From Homarus americanus (lineage: Eukaryota > Arthropoda > Malacostraca > Decapoda > Nephropidae), in contig NW_024744477.1 of the NCBI RefSeq assembly GCF_018991925.1, positions 244,501-308,500 on the forward strand: a DNA stretch of 64,000 bases, read 5' to 3'. Position numbers and translations under genes: made by a program. The first letter of the stretch is position 1; every line of letters starts with the position of its first letter. This document shows, in pieces, positions 11,215 through 21,463 of this stretch. Under the pieces are notes generated by a model. It made no database searches. It was given only the letters and a program-made list of their open reading frames with translations, and had not been told where the DNA came from.

Positions 11215-11286
11215 CGTGTTGTGTGTGACGTCATTCGTTTGTTAGTGTCAGGCTCGTTCGTTCGTGTTGTGTGTGACGTCATTCGT
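11215..11286. promoter_or_regulatory. duplicated 24-bp block with a perfect CRE palindrome in each copy
   Basis: Identical 24-base blocks at 11215-11238 and 11263-11286 each contain TGACGTCA (11226-11233 and 11274-11281), the full CREB/ATF palindrome. What is seen is the duplication and the perfect sites; a regulatory role is inference. Confidence 0.5.
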
Positions 11287-11505
11287 ATCTCTATTAGTTT
11301 ATGCGGTGTGGACACATTCTTGTTCCCTGACTCAGCAGGAGGGATATAACAGTCGCCAGGGAGAGCTGTTGTCAAGGGAGAATAAGGTGATGGGGGGAAA
11401 ACGTGAGACGAATGTTGACAGGTTGTGGTTACGGTCCCTTGAGGGGGAGGGTGTGAGGTGTTGCTGTGTCGGCCAGAGAGGAGACAAGACCTCGTGTTGT
11501 GTGTA

Positions 11506-11559
11506 GGGGAGGGGAGGGAGGGTAGGGAAGGGAAGGGGAGGTTAGGGGAGGGGAGGGTA
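11506..11559. repeat. GGGGAGG-rich tract with G-quadruplex potential
   Basis: At least eight runs of three or more G within 54 bases on the + strand, separated by A, TA or AA. Confidence 0.8.
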
Positions 11560-11615
11560 AGCTTGGTTACGTGAAGTTTGGGTAAAGTACAGTAAGCCAG
11601 ATTTAAGATGACGAC

Positions 11616-11662
11616 TCAAAATGGCGTCACACTTGTACTGGGACTCTGCCGTAACAAGAATG
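11616..11662. repeat. solitary diverged relative of the 54-bp unit at 7796-8056
   Basis: Reads CAAAATGGCGTC, a diverged 14-base middle, then ACTCTGCCGTAACAAGAATG, against ACTGTACCGTAACTAGATG in the array. The order, spacing and both cores are conserved, so it looks like a single dispersed monomer. Confidence 0.6.
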
Positions 11663-11884
11663 ACCCTAAGTTAGTCTTAGTCGACGTTAAATCACACACG
11701 AAAGAATAAAAATCCCTCATACACGAAATATTATCCGTCAGGTCAGTAAGGGCATATTAATGTGGAAATTGTTTAATAATTGGCGTCTTGGTGGACTTGT
11801 TATTGCTTCACTAATTAATGAAGGGAGTGTAATGAGCGGAAGACTTAATGATTACTACGGCGAAAACTTTGTCGTTTGGTGAAG

Positions 11885-12268
11885 TATTGTGGTGGTGTGG
11901 TGGATATGGTGTGGTGTTGTGGTGGTGAGATGGGGTGGTGTGGTGGGAGGATGGTGTGGTGGTGTGGTTGGTGGGAATGAGGTGGTGGTGGTGTGTTTGG
12001 TGGGGATAAGGTGGTGGTGGTGGTGGTGTGGTTTAGTGTTGGTGGGGTGTTATGGTGGTGGGTGGATATGGTGTAGGTATGGTGGGTTGGTAGTGTATTG
12101 TGTAGGTGTGGTTGAATGGTAGTTGGATGTGGTAGCTGGGGTGTGTTGGTTGGTGTGGTGATTGTGGTTGGATATAGTGTAGTGTGGTGATTGTGGTTGG
12201 ATATAGTCTAGTGTGGTGATTGTGGTTGGATATAGTGTAGTGTGGTGATTGTGGTTGGATATAGTGTG
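11885..12268. repeat. GGTGGTG-rich array and a 29-bp minisatellite
   Basis: Irregular GTGGTGGTGTGG words at 11885-12150, then four copies of a 29-base unit with GTGTGGTGATTGTGGTTGG starting at 12153, 12182, 12211 and 12240. Confidence 0.92.
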
Positions 12269-12429
12269 GATGTGATGTATGTTAGTTAACCTGGGCTAAC
12301 TTAACCTGAAGTGGATTAACAAGATCTAATGTTCACCTTAACACGACTTAAATTAACTTAATCTAATTTATAACTTAGGCTAATTAACTTAACTCCACCA
12401 AGAACAATTTTCCTGCATATTAACACCTT

Positions 12430-12537
12430 ACACACACACACACACACACACACGCGAAAAAAATCTCCATACATACGCTCAGACATACATACATACATAC
12501 ATACATACATACATACGCTCAGACATACATACATACT
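12430..12537. repeat. (CA)n and (ACAT)n microsatellites
   Basis: CA at 12430-12452, then ACAT units at about 12482-12536 with a duplicated ACGCTCAGACAT block. Confidence 0.93.
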
Positions 12538-12565
12538 AATAAAGTCTAAATTCCTCCTCCTACAG

Positions 12566-12647
12566 GTGTACAGTAGCGGCGGCAACAGTATTGAACAGAC
12601 ACACACGCCCATGGTCAGCACTCACCCGCCCTCCCCATAGCTCTCAG
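12566..12647 (+). CDS. candidate internal exon, or a splice-regulatory pseudo-exon
   Basis: An 82-base segment between a pyrimidine-rich acceptor (TTCCTCCTCCTACAG ending at 12565) and the donor CAG|GTAAGA at 12648. Only one frame is open (start at 12567, 27 codons ending in CAG), giving a basic peptide with TRPWSALTRPPHSSQ at its end; the other two frames hit TAG. It would leave phase 0, which does not fit the phase 1 entry of the exon-like segments at 48733 or 53976, so an intermediate exon would be needed or it belongs elsewhere. The 3' end is itself pyrimidine-rich before CAG|GTAAGA, so it may instead be a recursive splice site. Protein not recognised. Confidence 0.3.
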
Positions 12648-12671
12648 GTAAGATCTGTGTACATCGTCTCT

Positions 12672-12782
12672 TATGGTGTAAATTGTGGTTATATTGTGGT
12701 GTATATTGTGGTTATCTTGTGGTGTAAATTGGTGTTATATTATGGTGTAAATTGTGGTTATATTAAGGTGTAAATTGGTGTG
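12672..12782. repeat. about 22-bp minisatellite GGTGTAAATTGTGGTTATAT
   Basis: Five copies with GTAAATT/GTATATT and GTGGTTA/GGTGTTA variation, starting 25 bases past the donor at 12648. Confidence 0.88.
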
Positions 12783-13143
12783 GAATGAATAGTTAATTAC
12801 CGTAATTACAGGTGATAAAATACCTTTGCAGGAACGTATCTATATTAATTGATGATAAGAGATAAACATTTCCTCTCGTCATATTATTTACGATGCAGGA
12901 AATTACGTCTGAAATTAAATAACTCTTTTTGACTTATAGTTGAATAAATTATGTTTTACAGGTTAATGAAAGAAAAATATTTAGCGTGATTGATTGATTG
13001 AGTGATTGACATTAAAGGTAAATTAATTGAAAGATTATTATTGTGTTTGACATGTTATTTACGTACTACAGGTGTATTAGTAAATGTTGTGGAGATTCAT
13101 ATCAGTATTTTGATGGTCTAGTACAGGAGGTTATTGACCTTTG
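12783..13143. other. unique AT-rich sequence
   Basis: Contains two acceptor-like motifs, TTTTACAG|GTTAAT (about 12960) and ACTACAG|GTGTAT (about 13071), but no accompanying open exon. Confidence 0.4.
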
Positions 13144-13436
13144 ATGTATGTGTGACTGAGGTGGGGAGGGACGATGGGAGGTAGAGGTGGGGAGGAGAGA
13201 TGGGAGGTAGAGGGGAGATAAGAGGTAGAGGTGGGGAGGGTGGATGGGAGGTAGAGGTGGGGAGGAGAGATGGGAGGTAGAGGGAGATAAGAGGTAGAGG
13301 GGGAGGGTGGAGGCCGGGAGGTGGGAGGGGAGGAGAGATTGGAGAGGTGGGAGGAGAGGAAGTTGGGAGGGGATGGGGAGGTAGAGTGGAGAGGGGGGGG
13401 AGAGATGGGAGGTAGAGGGGAGATAAGGGGTAGAGG
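13144..13436. repeat. purine-rich GGTAGAGGTGGGGAGGAGAGA repeats
   Basis: About ten copies of GATGGGAGGTAGAGG and related words in irregular order. The minus strand is stop-free over it for compositional reasons. Confidence 0.9.
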
Positions 13437-13465
13437 GTTGTTCACTGGCACTCTCCTGTACAGCA

Positions 13466-13615
13466 TTATTATTCATTGAACCAACGCCAGACGAACATTC
13501 ACCTCTCCATTTTCTTACCCTGGCGTTCCCCATTACTGGTGTATTATTCATTGAACCAACGCCAGACGTATCCTCTAGTCTGCCCGCACTGGCGCTCCTT
13601 TATACAATGGTGACG
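13466..13615. repeat. two diverged copies of an about 76-bp repeat with internal hairpin
   Basis: The words TTATTCATTGAACCAACGCC and the following AGACG occur near 13468 and 13545, followed in each copy by a CTGGCGTTCC or CTGGCGCTCC word. AACGCCAG and CTGGCGTT in the first copy are perfect inverted arms of 8 bases around an about 27-base loop. Confidence 0.75.
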
Positions 13616-13701
13616 AACTTGTTTGTCCTGGGAAAATAATGAGCTGGCTGGGTGGGAGGGGGGCTTTGTGGCCAGTTTCGTTTAAAGTTGTGTTACATTA
13701 C

Positions 13702-14500
13702 TTCATGTGTGTGTGTGTGTGCGTTTAATTGTATACTATACATACGTTTGTGTACGCTTATGAATGTGTGTGTGTGTTTGTGAAGCGTGCATGTGTGTAT
13801 TGTGAAGCGCGCATGTGTGTGTGTGTGTGTGTATTGTGAACCGTGCATGTATATATGTATTGTGGAGCGTGCATGTGTGTGTGTGTGTGTATGTATGTAT
13901 TGTGAAGCGCGCATGTGTGTGTGTATTGTGGAGCGTGCACGTGTGTGTGGGTATAGGAGCGTGCATGTGTGTGTGGTGTATTGTGATGTGCATGTGTGTG
14001 TGTGTATTGTGATGCATGTGTGTGTGTATGTGAACCGTGCATGTATATATGTATTGTGGAGCGTGCATGTGTGTGTGTGTGTGTATGTATGTATTGTGAA
14101 GCGCGCATGTGTGTGTGTATTGTGGAGCGTGCACGTGTGTGTGGGTATGTATAGGATGTATGTGTGTGTGTGTGTATTGTGAGCGTGCATGTGTGTGTGT
14201 GTGTGTGGAGTGCATGTGTGTGTGTGCATGGAGCGTATGTGTGTGTATTAGGAGCGTGCACGTGTGTGTGGGTATGTACTAGGAGTGCATGTGTGTGTGT
14301 GTGTATTAGGAGCGTGCATGTGTGTGTGTGTGTATTGTGAGCTGCATGTGTGTGTGTGTGTATTGTGGAGCGTGCATGTGTGTGTGTGTGCATTGTGGAG
14401 CGTGCATGTGTGTGTGTGTGTGTATTGTGGAGTGCATGTGTGTGTGTGTGTATTAGAGCGCGTGTGTGTGTGTGTATTGTGGAGCGCGCGCATGTGGGAT
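13702..14500. repeat. TG-rich array of GAGCGTGCATGTGTGTG units
   Basis: About 24 units of roughly 25-37 bases built from GTGTGTATTGTGGAGCGTGC. A 118-base block at 13837-13954 recurs at 14031-14148, an offset of 194. Alternating purine-pyrimidine words such as GCGCGCATGTGTGTG give high Z-DNA potential. The many open frames on both strands are repeat shadows. Confidence 0.95.
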
Positions 14501-14754
14501 ATACAGTATATTGCGGCTCTCATGTGTGCGTGGGAGTGATTGCCCGCTCGCATGTACCGCCCCACATATGCGTGCAAAGTCCACCATGACACCCGCTTAT
14601 CCAGAGCCATTAATAACGGACCTACAAGCCCACCCTCAGTCCACCCTCCCCGCGGCGGCCAAACCAACAAATACCACCAGCGGGTAATGTGCGTTATCAG
14701 CCGCTCTCCTGACCTCCTCTCCTGACCTCTGTGTGCTGGTTAGAGTCTCAGAGG
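14501..14754 (+). other. GC- and CpG-rich unique segment ending in a strong splice donor; candidate 5' exon
   Basis: Unlike its neighbours this stretch is GC-rich with CCGCGGCGGCC at about 14650. It ends at GAG|GTAAGG (14754/14755), a strong 5' splice site. No frame is open to that donor from upstream, so if it is an exon it is more likely 5' untranslated. An alternative donor, GCGG|GTAATG near 14684, closes a short frame with TPAYPEPLITDLQAHPQST. Either is tentative. Confidence 0.25.
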
Positions 14755-14802
14755 TAAGGCTCGTACGCTGGGATAGTCCCCGTAACCAAAGACGTAAGGA
14801 TG

Positions 14803-15022
14803 GACTTGATCAATTAAGCTTAAATCACAATATAGACTTGATCAATTAAGCTTAAATCACAATATAGACTTGATCAATTAAGCTTAAATTACAATATAGA
14901 CTTGATCAATTAAGCTTAAATCACAATATAGACTTGATCAATTAAGCTTAAATCACAATATAGACTTGATCAATTAAGCTTAAATCACAATATAGACTTG
15001 ATAATTAAGATTAAATCGCAAC
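14803..15022. repeat. 32-bp minisatellite, 7 copies, built of palindromes
   Basis: Units start GACTTGATCAATTAAGCTTA at 14803, 14835, 14867, 14899, 14931, 14963 and 14995. TTGATCAA and TTAAGCTTAA are perfect palindromes joined by shared bases. The last copy has lost bases in both palindromes. Confidence 0.97.
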
Positions 15023-15395
15023 AATAACGCCTCGAAATAACACAATAACTTAAACTACCTTTCCTGGGGCCATGTTCTGAGACGGCGAGATGTAAGGTTG
15101 TATTTAACTAGTTAATATCTCCTTAAGAGTATAAATAAAACTGTACTAAGACTATTTTAACAAGATATATTAAGTTAACATCAGCTGACATTAACTTAAG
15201 GACTCGTAATGATTATCTACCTTAAGTGAGTCTGGTGTTAAGTGAACGTCGCTAATTAAGGTAAAACGAGATTTAATGTAATATTGATTCTAATCCTGGA
15301 CGATATTTTCTACGTTATAGTCTAAAGTCAAGGAGTTCATTGTATATTTACGTCAGCACATAGAGAAAAGTTTATCGTACGGACGTTTGGGAATA
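15023..15395. other. unique AT-rich sequence
   Basis: Enriched in TTAACTTAAG words but without a clear period. Nothing recognised. Confidence 0.4.
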
Positions 15396-15660
15396 TAATG
15401 GGGGGAGACCATGGCACTTCATTGCAATATTTGGGTCGTGTAAACAGTGGCTGCCTGGACCTGCATTGTGCGCGCGTTAGTGCTTGTGATGGCCGGAGAC
15501 AAAAGACTATTGGCGCCCTGTTTGTGGACGTCAGCGCTGGTACGAGTATCAGAGGGAAGGATACCACTTACGTCCGCACCTACAGGAGCTATCTGGTGCT
15601 ACAGCGACACTTGTAGCGTTAACATTACGAGATTCCTGCATCTTAAACAACATTAATACT
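15396..15660 (+). other. unique, higher-complexity segment with overlapping open frames; not assigned
   Basis: A balanced-composition stretch in which frames at 15398-15616 and 15447-15656 stay open for about 70 codons. It has an acceptor-like CCGCACCTACAG near 15590 but no convincing donor. It could be a first exon, a mobile-element remnant or chance; I cannot tell. Confidence 0.2.
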
Positions 15661-15859
15661 TTGCAATATCAACATTAAGACCTTGTAACAACATCAGTGT
15701 CATGAGAATACTTGCAACATCGTCAGCACCATAATAGGAACTCTCAACATCACCAGTATCACAGACACACACACAGAGCACAGCACAGCACCACCAACAA
15801 GAAAAAGGTACATTGTCATCCTCGTTACCAGCGTGGCTTAAAATAACGCACCAACATAC

Positions 15860-15972
<113 letters not shown>

Positions 15973-16066
15973 TGGCGGCCAAGGTGAATAACGTAAAATG
16001 GTTGCCCAACTTTTCGACTATGTGAAGACAGCACAGAAAGTGGATCACCCTGGGTTTGGCTGAGAA

Positions 16067-16193
16067 GGGTGTGTGTGTGTGTGTGTGTGTTCGTTTCATA
16101 AGCAGCAAAAATAGTGCAGACTTAACCCCTCGAGCATGATGACTTAACCCCCTCTAGTATGATGACTTAACCCCTCGAGTGTGATAACTTAAG
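16067..16193. repeat. (TG)n microsatellite and 22-bp minisatellite, 3 copies
   Basis: TG at 16067-16090, then three copies of GACTTAACCCCTCGAGCATG-type units starting near 16119, 16141 and 16164. Confidence 0.88.
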
Positions 16194-16689
16194 GTCGTTA
16201 TATCAGTTAAAACTAATTAGAAAAAGTAATTTGTCCCTCTAAATAAGGCATCATATATCTAGTTAACAATTGGATATCTGACCCACAGCAGGCACCAGCA
16301 GCGTGTGTGTTAGTTACATATTGTAATTCACACGCGTTACGTGCTTAAAAAAATAAAAAAACCAAATATATAAAATAAAGTAAAAATAATACCAACTGAT
16401 GTATAAAAAAAGATATATTTAATTTTTTAATTTTGAGATTTAATCAATTTTCCGTATGAATGAAACTTTATATTTGTAATGGAATGTTTTTATTGTTACA
16501 GAAACAATTACGGTAAACTGACTTTTGGTAGAACTATTGTTTATAGAATGAATAAAAGATTAATAGAAATAATAATCTGGTGTGTTGGAAAGTTCTGAAT
16601 GGGAAATTTTAACTTAGTTTCTGTAGTAAAAACTTAACTTAACCTTTGAATTTAACTCTTAATTATGAACAGAAAATTTCCACTGTGGG
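16194..16689. other. unique AT-rich sequence
   Basis: Very AT-rich non-repetitive DNA. No gene seen. Confidence 0.5.
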
Positions 16690-17110
16690 TTAAAGTTTGT
16701 TGTTGTAATTTGTGAGAGCTGAGAAAATAATGCTTGTGAGAGTTAAGAGCTGAGATTATACTGCTGAGAGAATTTATGTCTGTAAGAGTTATAAGAATAT
16801 CTCAGATTAAAAGCTGAGAAAATACTATACATGTCTAATATCTGAGAAAATGTGGAGTCAAAGCTGAGGAAATTCTTTTTGTGTCTAAAGGCAGAGAAAA
16901 TTCCGAGTTTAAAAGCTGAAAAAATAATGTCTGCAGTATTATTTTTTTTCCTGAGTCGAGAAAAAGTTTTGTAAGGGTTAAGAAAACTGAGCTGTGAGAA
17001 GGATATTTTTTACTTGTTAAGCCAAGGACAACATTGGCTTTATCTGGGAGCTGAGAGAACGTTACTTGTCTCGGCGTAAGAGCTGAGAAGATGCTGTGAG
17101 TTTCAGGGCC
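16690..17110. repeat. ancient degenerate array with GAGCTGAGAAAAT core
   Basis: About eleven words of the AAGAGCTGAGAAAAT type recur every 30-50 bases with strongly diverged spacers that often contain TGTCT. Same class of old array as 6030-6830. Confidence 0.7.
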
Positions 17111-17119
17111 GAGGAGGAA

Positions 17120-17448
17120 GGTAGAGGGGTGAGGATCAGTAGATAAGGTAGGGGTAAGGAATGGGTAGGAAAGGGTAGGGGATAGGTAGGTAAGGTATAG
17201 GGAGATAGTAGTAAGGGTAGGGATGAGTAGAATAGGTAGGGGATAGGTAGGTAAGGTATAGGGAGATAGTAGTAAGGGTAGGGATGAGTAGAATAGGTAG
17301 GGATAAGGGTAGGGGATAGGTAGGTAGGGATAAGGGTAGGGGATAGGTAGGTAAGGTATAGGGAGATAGTAAGGGTAGGTATGAGTAGAATAGGTAGGGA
17401 TAAGGGTAGGGGATGGGTAGGTAAGGTATAGGGAGATACAGGAAATAC
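17120..17448. repeat. minisatellite of GGTAGGTAAGGTATAGGGAG units
   Basis: Units of about 28-60 bases combining GGTAGGTAAGGTATAGGGAG, ATAGTAGTAAGGGTAGGGAT and GAGTAGAATAGGTAGGG blocks in varying order. Stop-free on the minus strand. Confidence 0.92.
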
Positions 17449-17475
17449 CATTGTTAAACGATATCAAACCCATTG

Positions 17476-17575
17476 TTGGTCAAAGGTTAGCTCAGGTCAG
17501 ATGAGGTTACGTTTGGTTAGGTTAGGTTGGATCAGCTTAGGTCGGGTTAGGTTATGTTATGTCAGGTAAGGTTAG
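17476..17575. repeat. GGTTA/GGTCA repeats (telomere-like)
   Basis: TTAGG words interspersed with TCAGG and TTATG variants, about 100 bases. Confidence 0.8.
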
Positions 17576-17710
17576 TTTTACATCACATTTTTATTATTCT
17601 TTAAAATATCGATTAATCAAAGTTTTTCTTTGTAATAAAAATCTTATGAGAAAAATTTAATGCTGATTTTATTCCATCTTAAAGGAATTTTTAATAAGCC
17701 GTCGGTCAGC

Positions 17711-17757
17711 ATACATACATACATACATACATACATACATACATACATGGGTTTTCT

Positions 17758-17799
<42 letters not shown>

Positions 17800-18050
17800 C
17801 TCGTTAATTATTAAGCTTTAATGAATGTTAATTAAATTTGTGCAAGGGACAGTGAGGTGGGGGGTTTAAGTCGTTGTTCATCTTATTGTTTTGGGTACAT
17901 TACCTTGACCTTTCCTTCCTTCCTTCCTTCCTTCCTTCCTTCCTGTTTCCTGTACCCTTATATAACTGTCTTCCTACCTTGTTTCCTTCCTACCCCCTTC
18001 ATCCTTATTACAACTCTTCCTTCCTTCCTTCCTTCCCTCCCTCCCACTGG
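17711..18050. repeat. (ACAT)n, (CA)n and (CCTT)n microsatellites
   Basis: ACAT at 17711-17748, CA at 17759-17796, CCTT at 17914-17944 and again at about 18017-18040. Confidence 0.93.
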
Positions 18051-18141
18051 CATACCCTCCGCCCGTCCCAGATCTCTGCTTTCAAACTTTTGGAAGAAAG
18101 ATTTTCAATTTCGCCGCAATTTCTTCTGAACACCAATGTGG

Positions 18142-18515
18142 GTGGGTGGTAGTGGTGGCAGGTTGCAAGGGGTGGTGGTGCCGGGTGGTAGAGGATGGTG
18201 GTGGGTGGTAGAGGACGGTGGTGGAGTGGTAGAGGATGTGGTGGTGGGTGGTAGAGGATAATTAATTGGGTGGTAGAGAGGGATGGTGGTGGGTGGTAGA
18301 GGGACGGTGGTGGGTGGTAGAGGACGGTGGTGGGTGGTAGGGGATGGTGGTGGGTGGAAGAGGACGGTGGTGGTAGGATGGTGGTGGGTGGTAGAGGACG
18401 GTGGTGGGTGGTGAGGATGGTGGTGGGTGGAAGAGGATGGGTGGTGGGTGGTAGAGGATGGTGGTGGGTGGTAGAGGATGGTGGTGGGTGGTAGAGGACG
18501 GTGGTAGTAGTACTT
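18142..18515. repeat. 20-bp minisatellite GGTGGTGGGTGGTAGAGGAC
   Basis: About 18 copies with GGAC/GGAT alternation and occasional insertions (AATTAATTGGG near 18262). Confidence 0.95.
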
Positions 18516-18589
18516 GATGGATGGTAGTGGTAGTGAAGATGTTTGTGAAGATAGTGACAATTGTTGTGACGATGGTGGTAGCGGTGGTG

Positions 18590-19430
18590 ATAGCCACTTG
18601 GTGAGGGGAGATGAAGGGGTGAGGGAGACAAGGGAAGGGAGGTGAAGGGGTGAGGGAGACAAGGGAAGGTAAAACTCCAGTTGAAGGGACATGTGGTTGG
18701 GTAGAATGGCCCCCAATTGAGGGTAGAAGTGAGGAGTATTAACCCAATAATTGATGGGAATGTGCCCCATCAACTCTGGCTAAAGGGGTTGTATGAGTCT
18801 TCTGTGTTGACAATTGACGATAATTATTTATAGTCCTTTAACCATCAATTACATTTGATGAATGGTGGAGAGTGATTACGATGGGGGGGACTTGGGAGGA
18901 GGGGGAGGAGAAGGGATGGGAGATCATGGAAAGACAGAGAGGAGAGTGTGAGGAAGGTCCAGGAGGAGGAGGCTGTGGGGAGGTGCAGGGAGGAGAGGGG
19001 TGGGGAGGTTGGGACAGGGAGGTGCGGAGGGGTTATTCAGAGGTCTTTACAGTGGCTCATGGTAGGCTTTAGGGGGTGAAACACTGCCAAACATATCATT
19101 GGAGTTAGGTGGGAAACTAATGGGGTGAGAGGGAGAGGGGGGAGACGAGGTGGGGAATGAGGGGGAGAGAGTCAGGGGTAAAGAGGTGATGAGGGGTATG
19201 GGGAGATTATGACGGGGGGGATTAGGAGATGGTGAGAGGAGATGGTGAAGGGAGGCAGAAGTGGGGTGAAGGGAAGGGATGGGAGATTAAGACAAAGCTT
19301 GGGGGAGAATTAGCATTTGGTATACATGAGAGAAAATTAGGGAATGTAAACAAGATGAGGAGGAGGTGATTAGATCGGGGGTAGGAAGATTGGGGGATAT
19401 AAAATATATGAGGGAAGGTCAGGTGAAGAG
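18590..19430. repeat. purine-rich GGGGAGAGG tracts with unique interruptions
   Basis: G/A-rich at 18600-18670 and 18880-19430 (repeated GGTGAAGGGGTGAGGGAGAC at 18620 and 18645), separated by about 200 bases of unique sequence. No gene recognised. Confidence 0.8.
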
Positions 19431-19517
19431 GCACTAGAGAAACGCCCTTACCATCAGTGGCCGATAAAGACGAGGGCTATAGCACTCACCTGTCCAGCCC
19501 GATCAGGTTAACCACAA

Positions 19518-19526
<9 letters not shown>

Positions 19527-19564
<38 letters not shown>
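19527..19564. repeat. (TG)n microsatellite
   Basis: Uninterrupted TG repeat. The 250 bases that follow are unique with nothing recognised. Confidence 0.97.
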
Positions 19565-19566
<2 letters not shown>

Positions 19567-19812
19567 AGTTTTAAAGGGGCGTAGAGGTGAGAATGTGGCG
19601 CACCGCATATCGAGGTCATCACAACTTAAGCACCATTAACTAGAAGCTCGATACGTAACCACACCTTACTGGACTATTACCAAGGATCCAACTAGCTCAG
19701 AAATAATAGCAAATAATAGCGAATTCCGTAATAAAAAAAAATCACGTTAAATTTAGATATACAGTACAAGACTACAGGTACACATCATCAAACCTTATGA
19801 AGAGCAGCTATT

Positions 19813-19814
<2 letters not shown>

Positions 19815-19867
<53 letters not shown>
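19815..19867. repeat. (CA)n microsatellite
   Basis: CA repeat. The stretch 19868-20185 that follows is AT-rich unique sequence with a duplicated GCAGATACGAGT at about 20017 and 20057. Confidence 0.97.
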
Positions 19868-19872
<5 letters not shown>

Positions 19873-20183
19873 AGAAAAAAATGACATTAATTCACCAATA
19901 AGTTTCAGATCCACAGGAAAAAAAACATATATTTATTTTATATGATTGAGTAATATTTATTCTTTCATAGTTTTCAGAAGCATAGAAAAACATTGCTATT
20001 TAGTCTCTAGTGGGTAGCAGATACGAGTACCATTGCTATTTATTCCTCAGCAACTAGCAGATACGAGTGTAGAGTCATTTTGTGAGTTAACAGCCTTGGC
20101 CAATTCATAAGTGTGCTTGTATTTTTGCCAACAGGGTTTTAAGCTTGTCAAGGGGCTTATACAATTTGATTAGTTCATTCATA

Positions 20184-20185
<2 letters not shown>

Positions 20186-20238
<53 letters not shown>
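20186..20238. repeat. (TG)n microsatellite
   Basis: Uninterrupted TG repeat. Confidence 0.97.
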
Positions 20239-20240
<2 letters not shown>

Positions 20241-20377
20241 ACCTTTGAATGTCGTCTGGTTGGTCGGGTGAAGTCCAATAGGATTTTCACTGTTTTAAGT
20301 TTTGACTAAATAGGTTGTAAATGGTGACTAAATGGTTGTGGTTTGGTTGTGATGTGGTTGGTTAGGTTGTTGAGGTG

Positions 20378-20575
20378 TTATATACATTTTGACTGAGGTG
20401 TTATACATTTGGACCGAATTATTATACATTTGGACCGAATTATTATACATTTGGACCGAATTATTATACATTTGGACCGAATTATTATACATTTGGACCG
20501 AATTATTATACATTTGGACCGAATTATTATACATTTGGACCGAATTATTATACATTTGGACTGGGATATTTCACA
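20378..20575. repeat. 21-bp minisatellite, 8 near-perfect copies
   Basis: Unit TTATACATTTGGACCGAATT plus A, copies from 20401 in steps of 21, with diverged end copies. The period equals seven codons, so open frames run through on both strands; not considered coding. Confidence 0.96.
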
Positions 20576-20732
20576 TTTTAACCAACTGTCATACTACGAT
20601 CAGTGCCTAGCTTCACCTCAGCCCGAACACTGTACAAACGGCACACTTTGGAGGGAGTATTTATTGCACATGTACACCTGAAACTAATCCCGGATACCAA
20701 TGTAGCAATGGAAAACCAATATAACGATTTCA

Positions 20733-20734
<2 letters not shown>

Positions 20735-20806
<72 letters not shown>
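20735..20806. repeat. (TG)n microsatellite
   Basis: 72 uninterrupted bases of TG. Confidence 0.97.
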
Positions 20807-20807
<1 letters not shown>

Positions 20808-20937
20808 CAGGTTATCGTTATGAGGGGGACAGGAGTGTGTGTAAGTTGTCTTTCGGTAGGACCCATGCACCTCTTCCATGCCTTTTCCTATTCTCCTGCT
20901 CATCCTCTTCTGCTTCTCTTCCTCTCCACCCGCCCCT

Positions 20938-21092
20938 TTTCCAACACCCCACGCCCCTCTCCAACACCCCACGCCCCTCTCCAACACCCCACGCCCCTCT
21001 CCCACGCCCCCTCACTCTCCCACGTATTTTTTCCACCGAGGGACACGGATTAGGATTTCTTTCTATTAGATAATAAGGATTACTGTAAGAGG

Positions 21093-21124
<32 letters not shown>
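20938..21124. repeat. 20-bp C-rich minisatellite and (CA)n
   Basis: Three copies of CCAACACCCCACGCCCCTCT (20938-21002), then CA at 21096-21124. Confidence 0.92.
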
Positions 21125-21127
<3 letters not shown>

Positions 21128-21402
21128 CTGTAGACAGACAAGCAGTTAACGTTATAGGCATATGCATTGTCAGGTATTATCGTGTGTCAATAATAATTAA
21201 TAGGCTTTATATGATTGCACCGTCAATGGCAGAACAATGATGAGCAATTAAACTTTATAGCTGTTGACCTTTGTGATGTTACGTGGTTGTTTATGTGAGA
21301 ATTGACCTGACCTTGTTGGTTGGTTTTATAAGATTAAAATATATGTTATGTTTGTTTATAAAAAATTTTCATAGGTTTTTTTGGATTGCATAGACTTGGA
21401 TA

Positions 21403-21405
<3 letters not shown>

Positions 21406-21459
<54 letters not shown>
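21406..21459. repeat. (CA)n microsatellite
   Basis: Uninterrupted CA repeat. Unique sequence lies on both sides (21125-21405 and 21460-21582). Confidence 0.97.
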
Positions 21460-21463
<4 letters not shown>

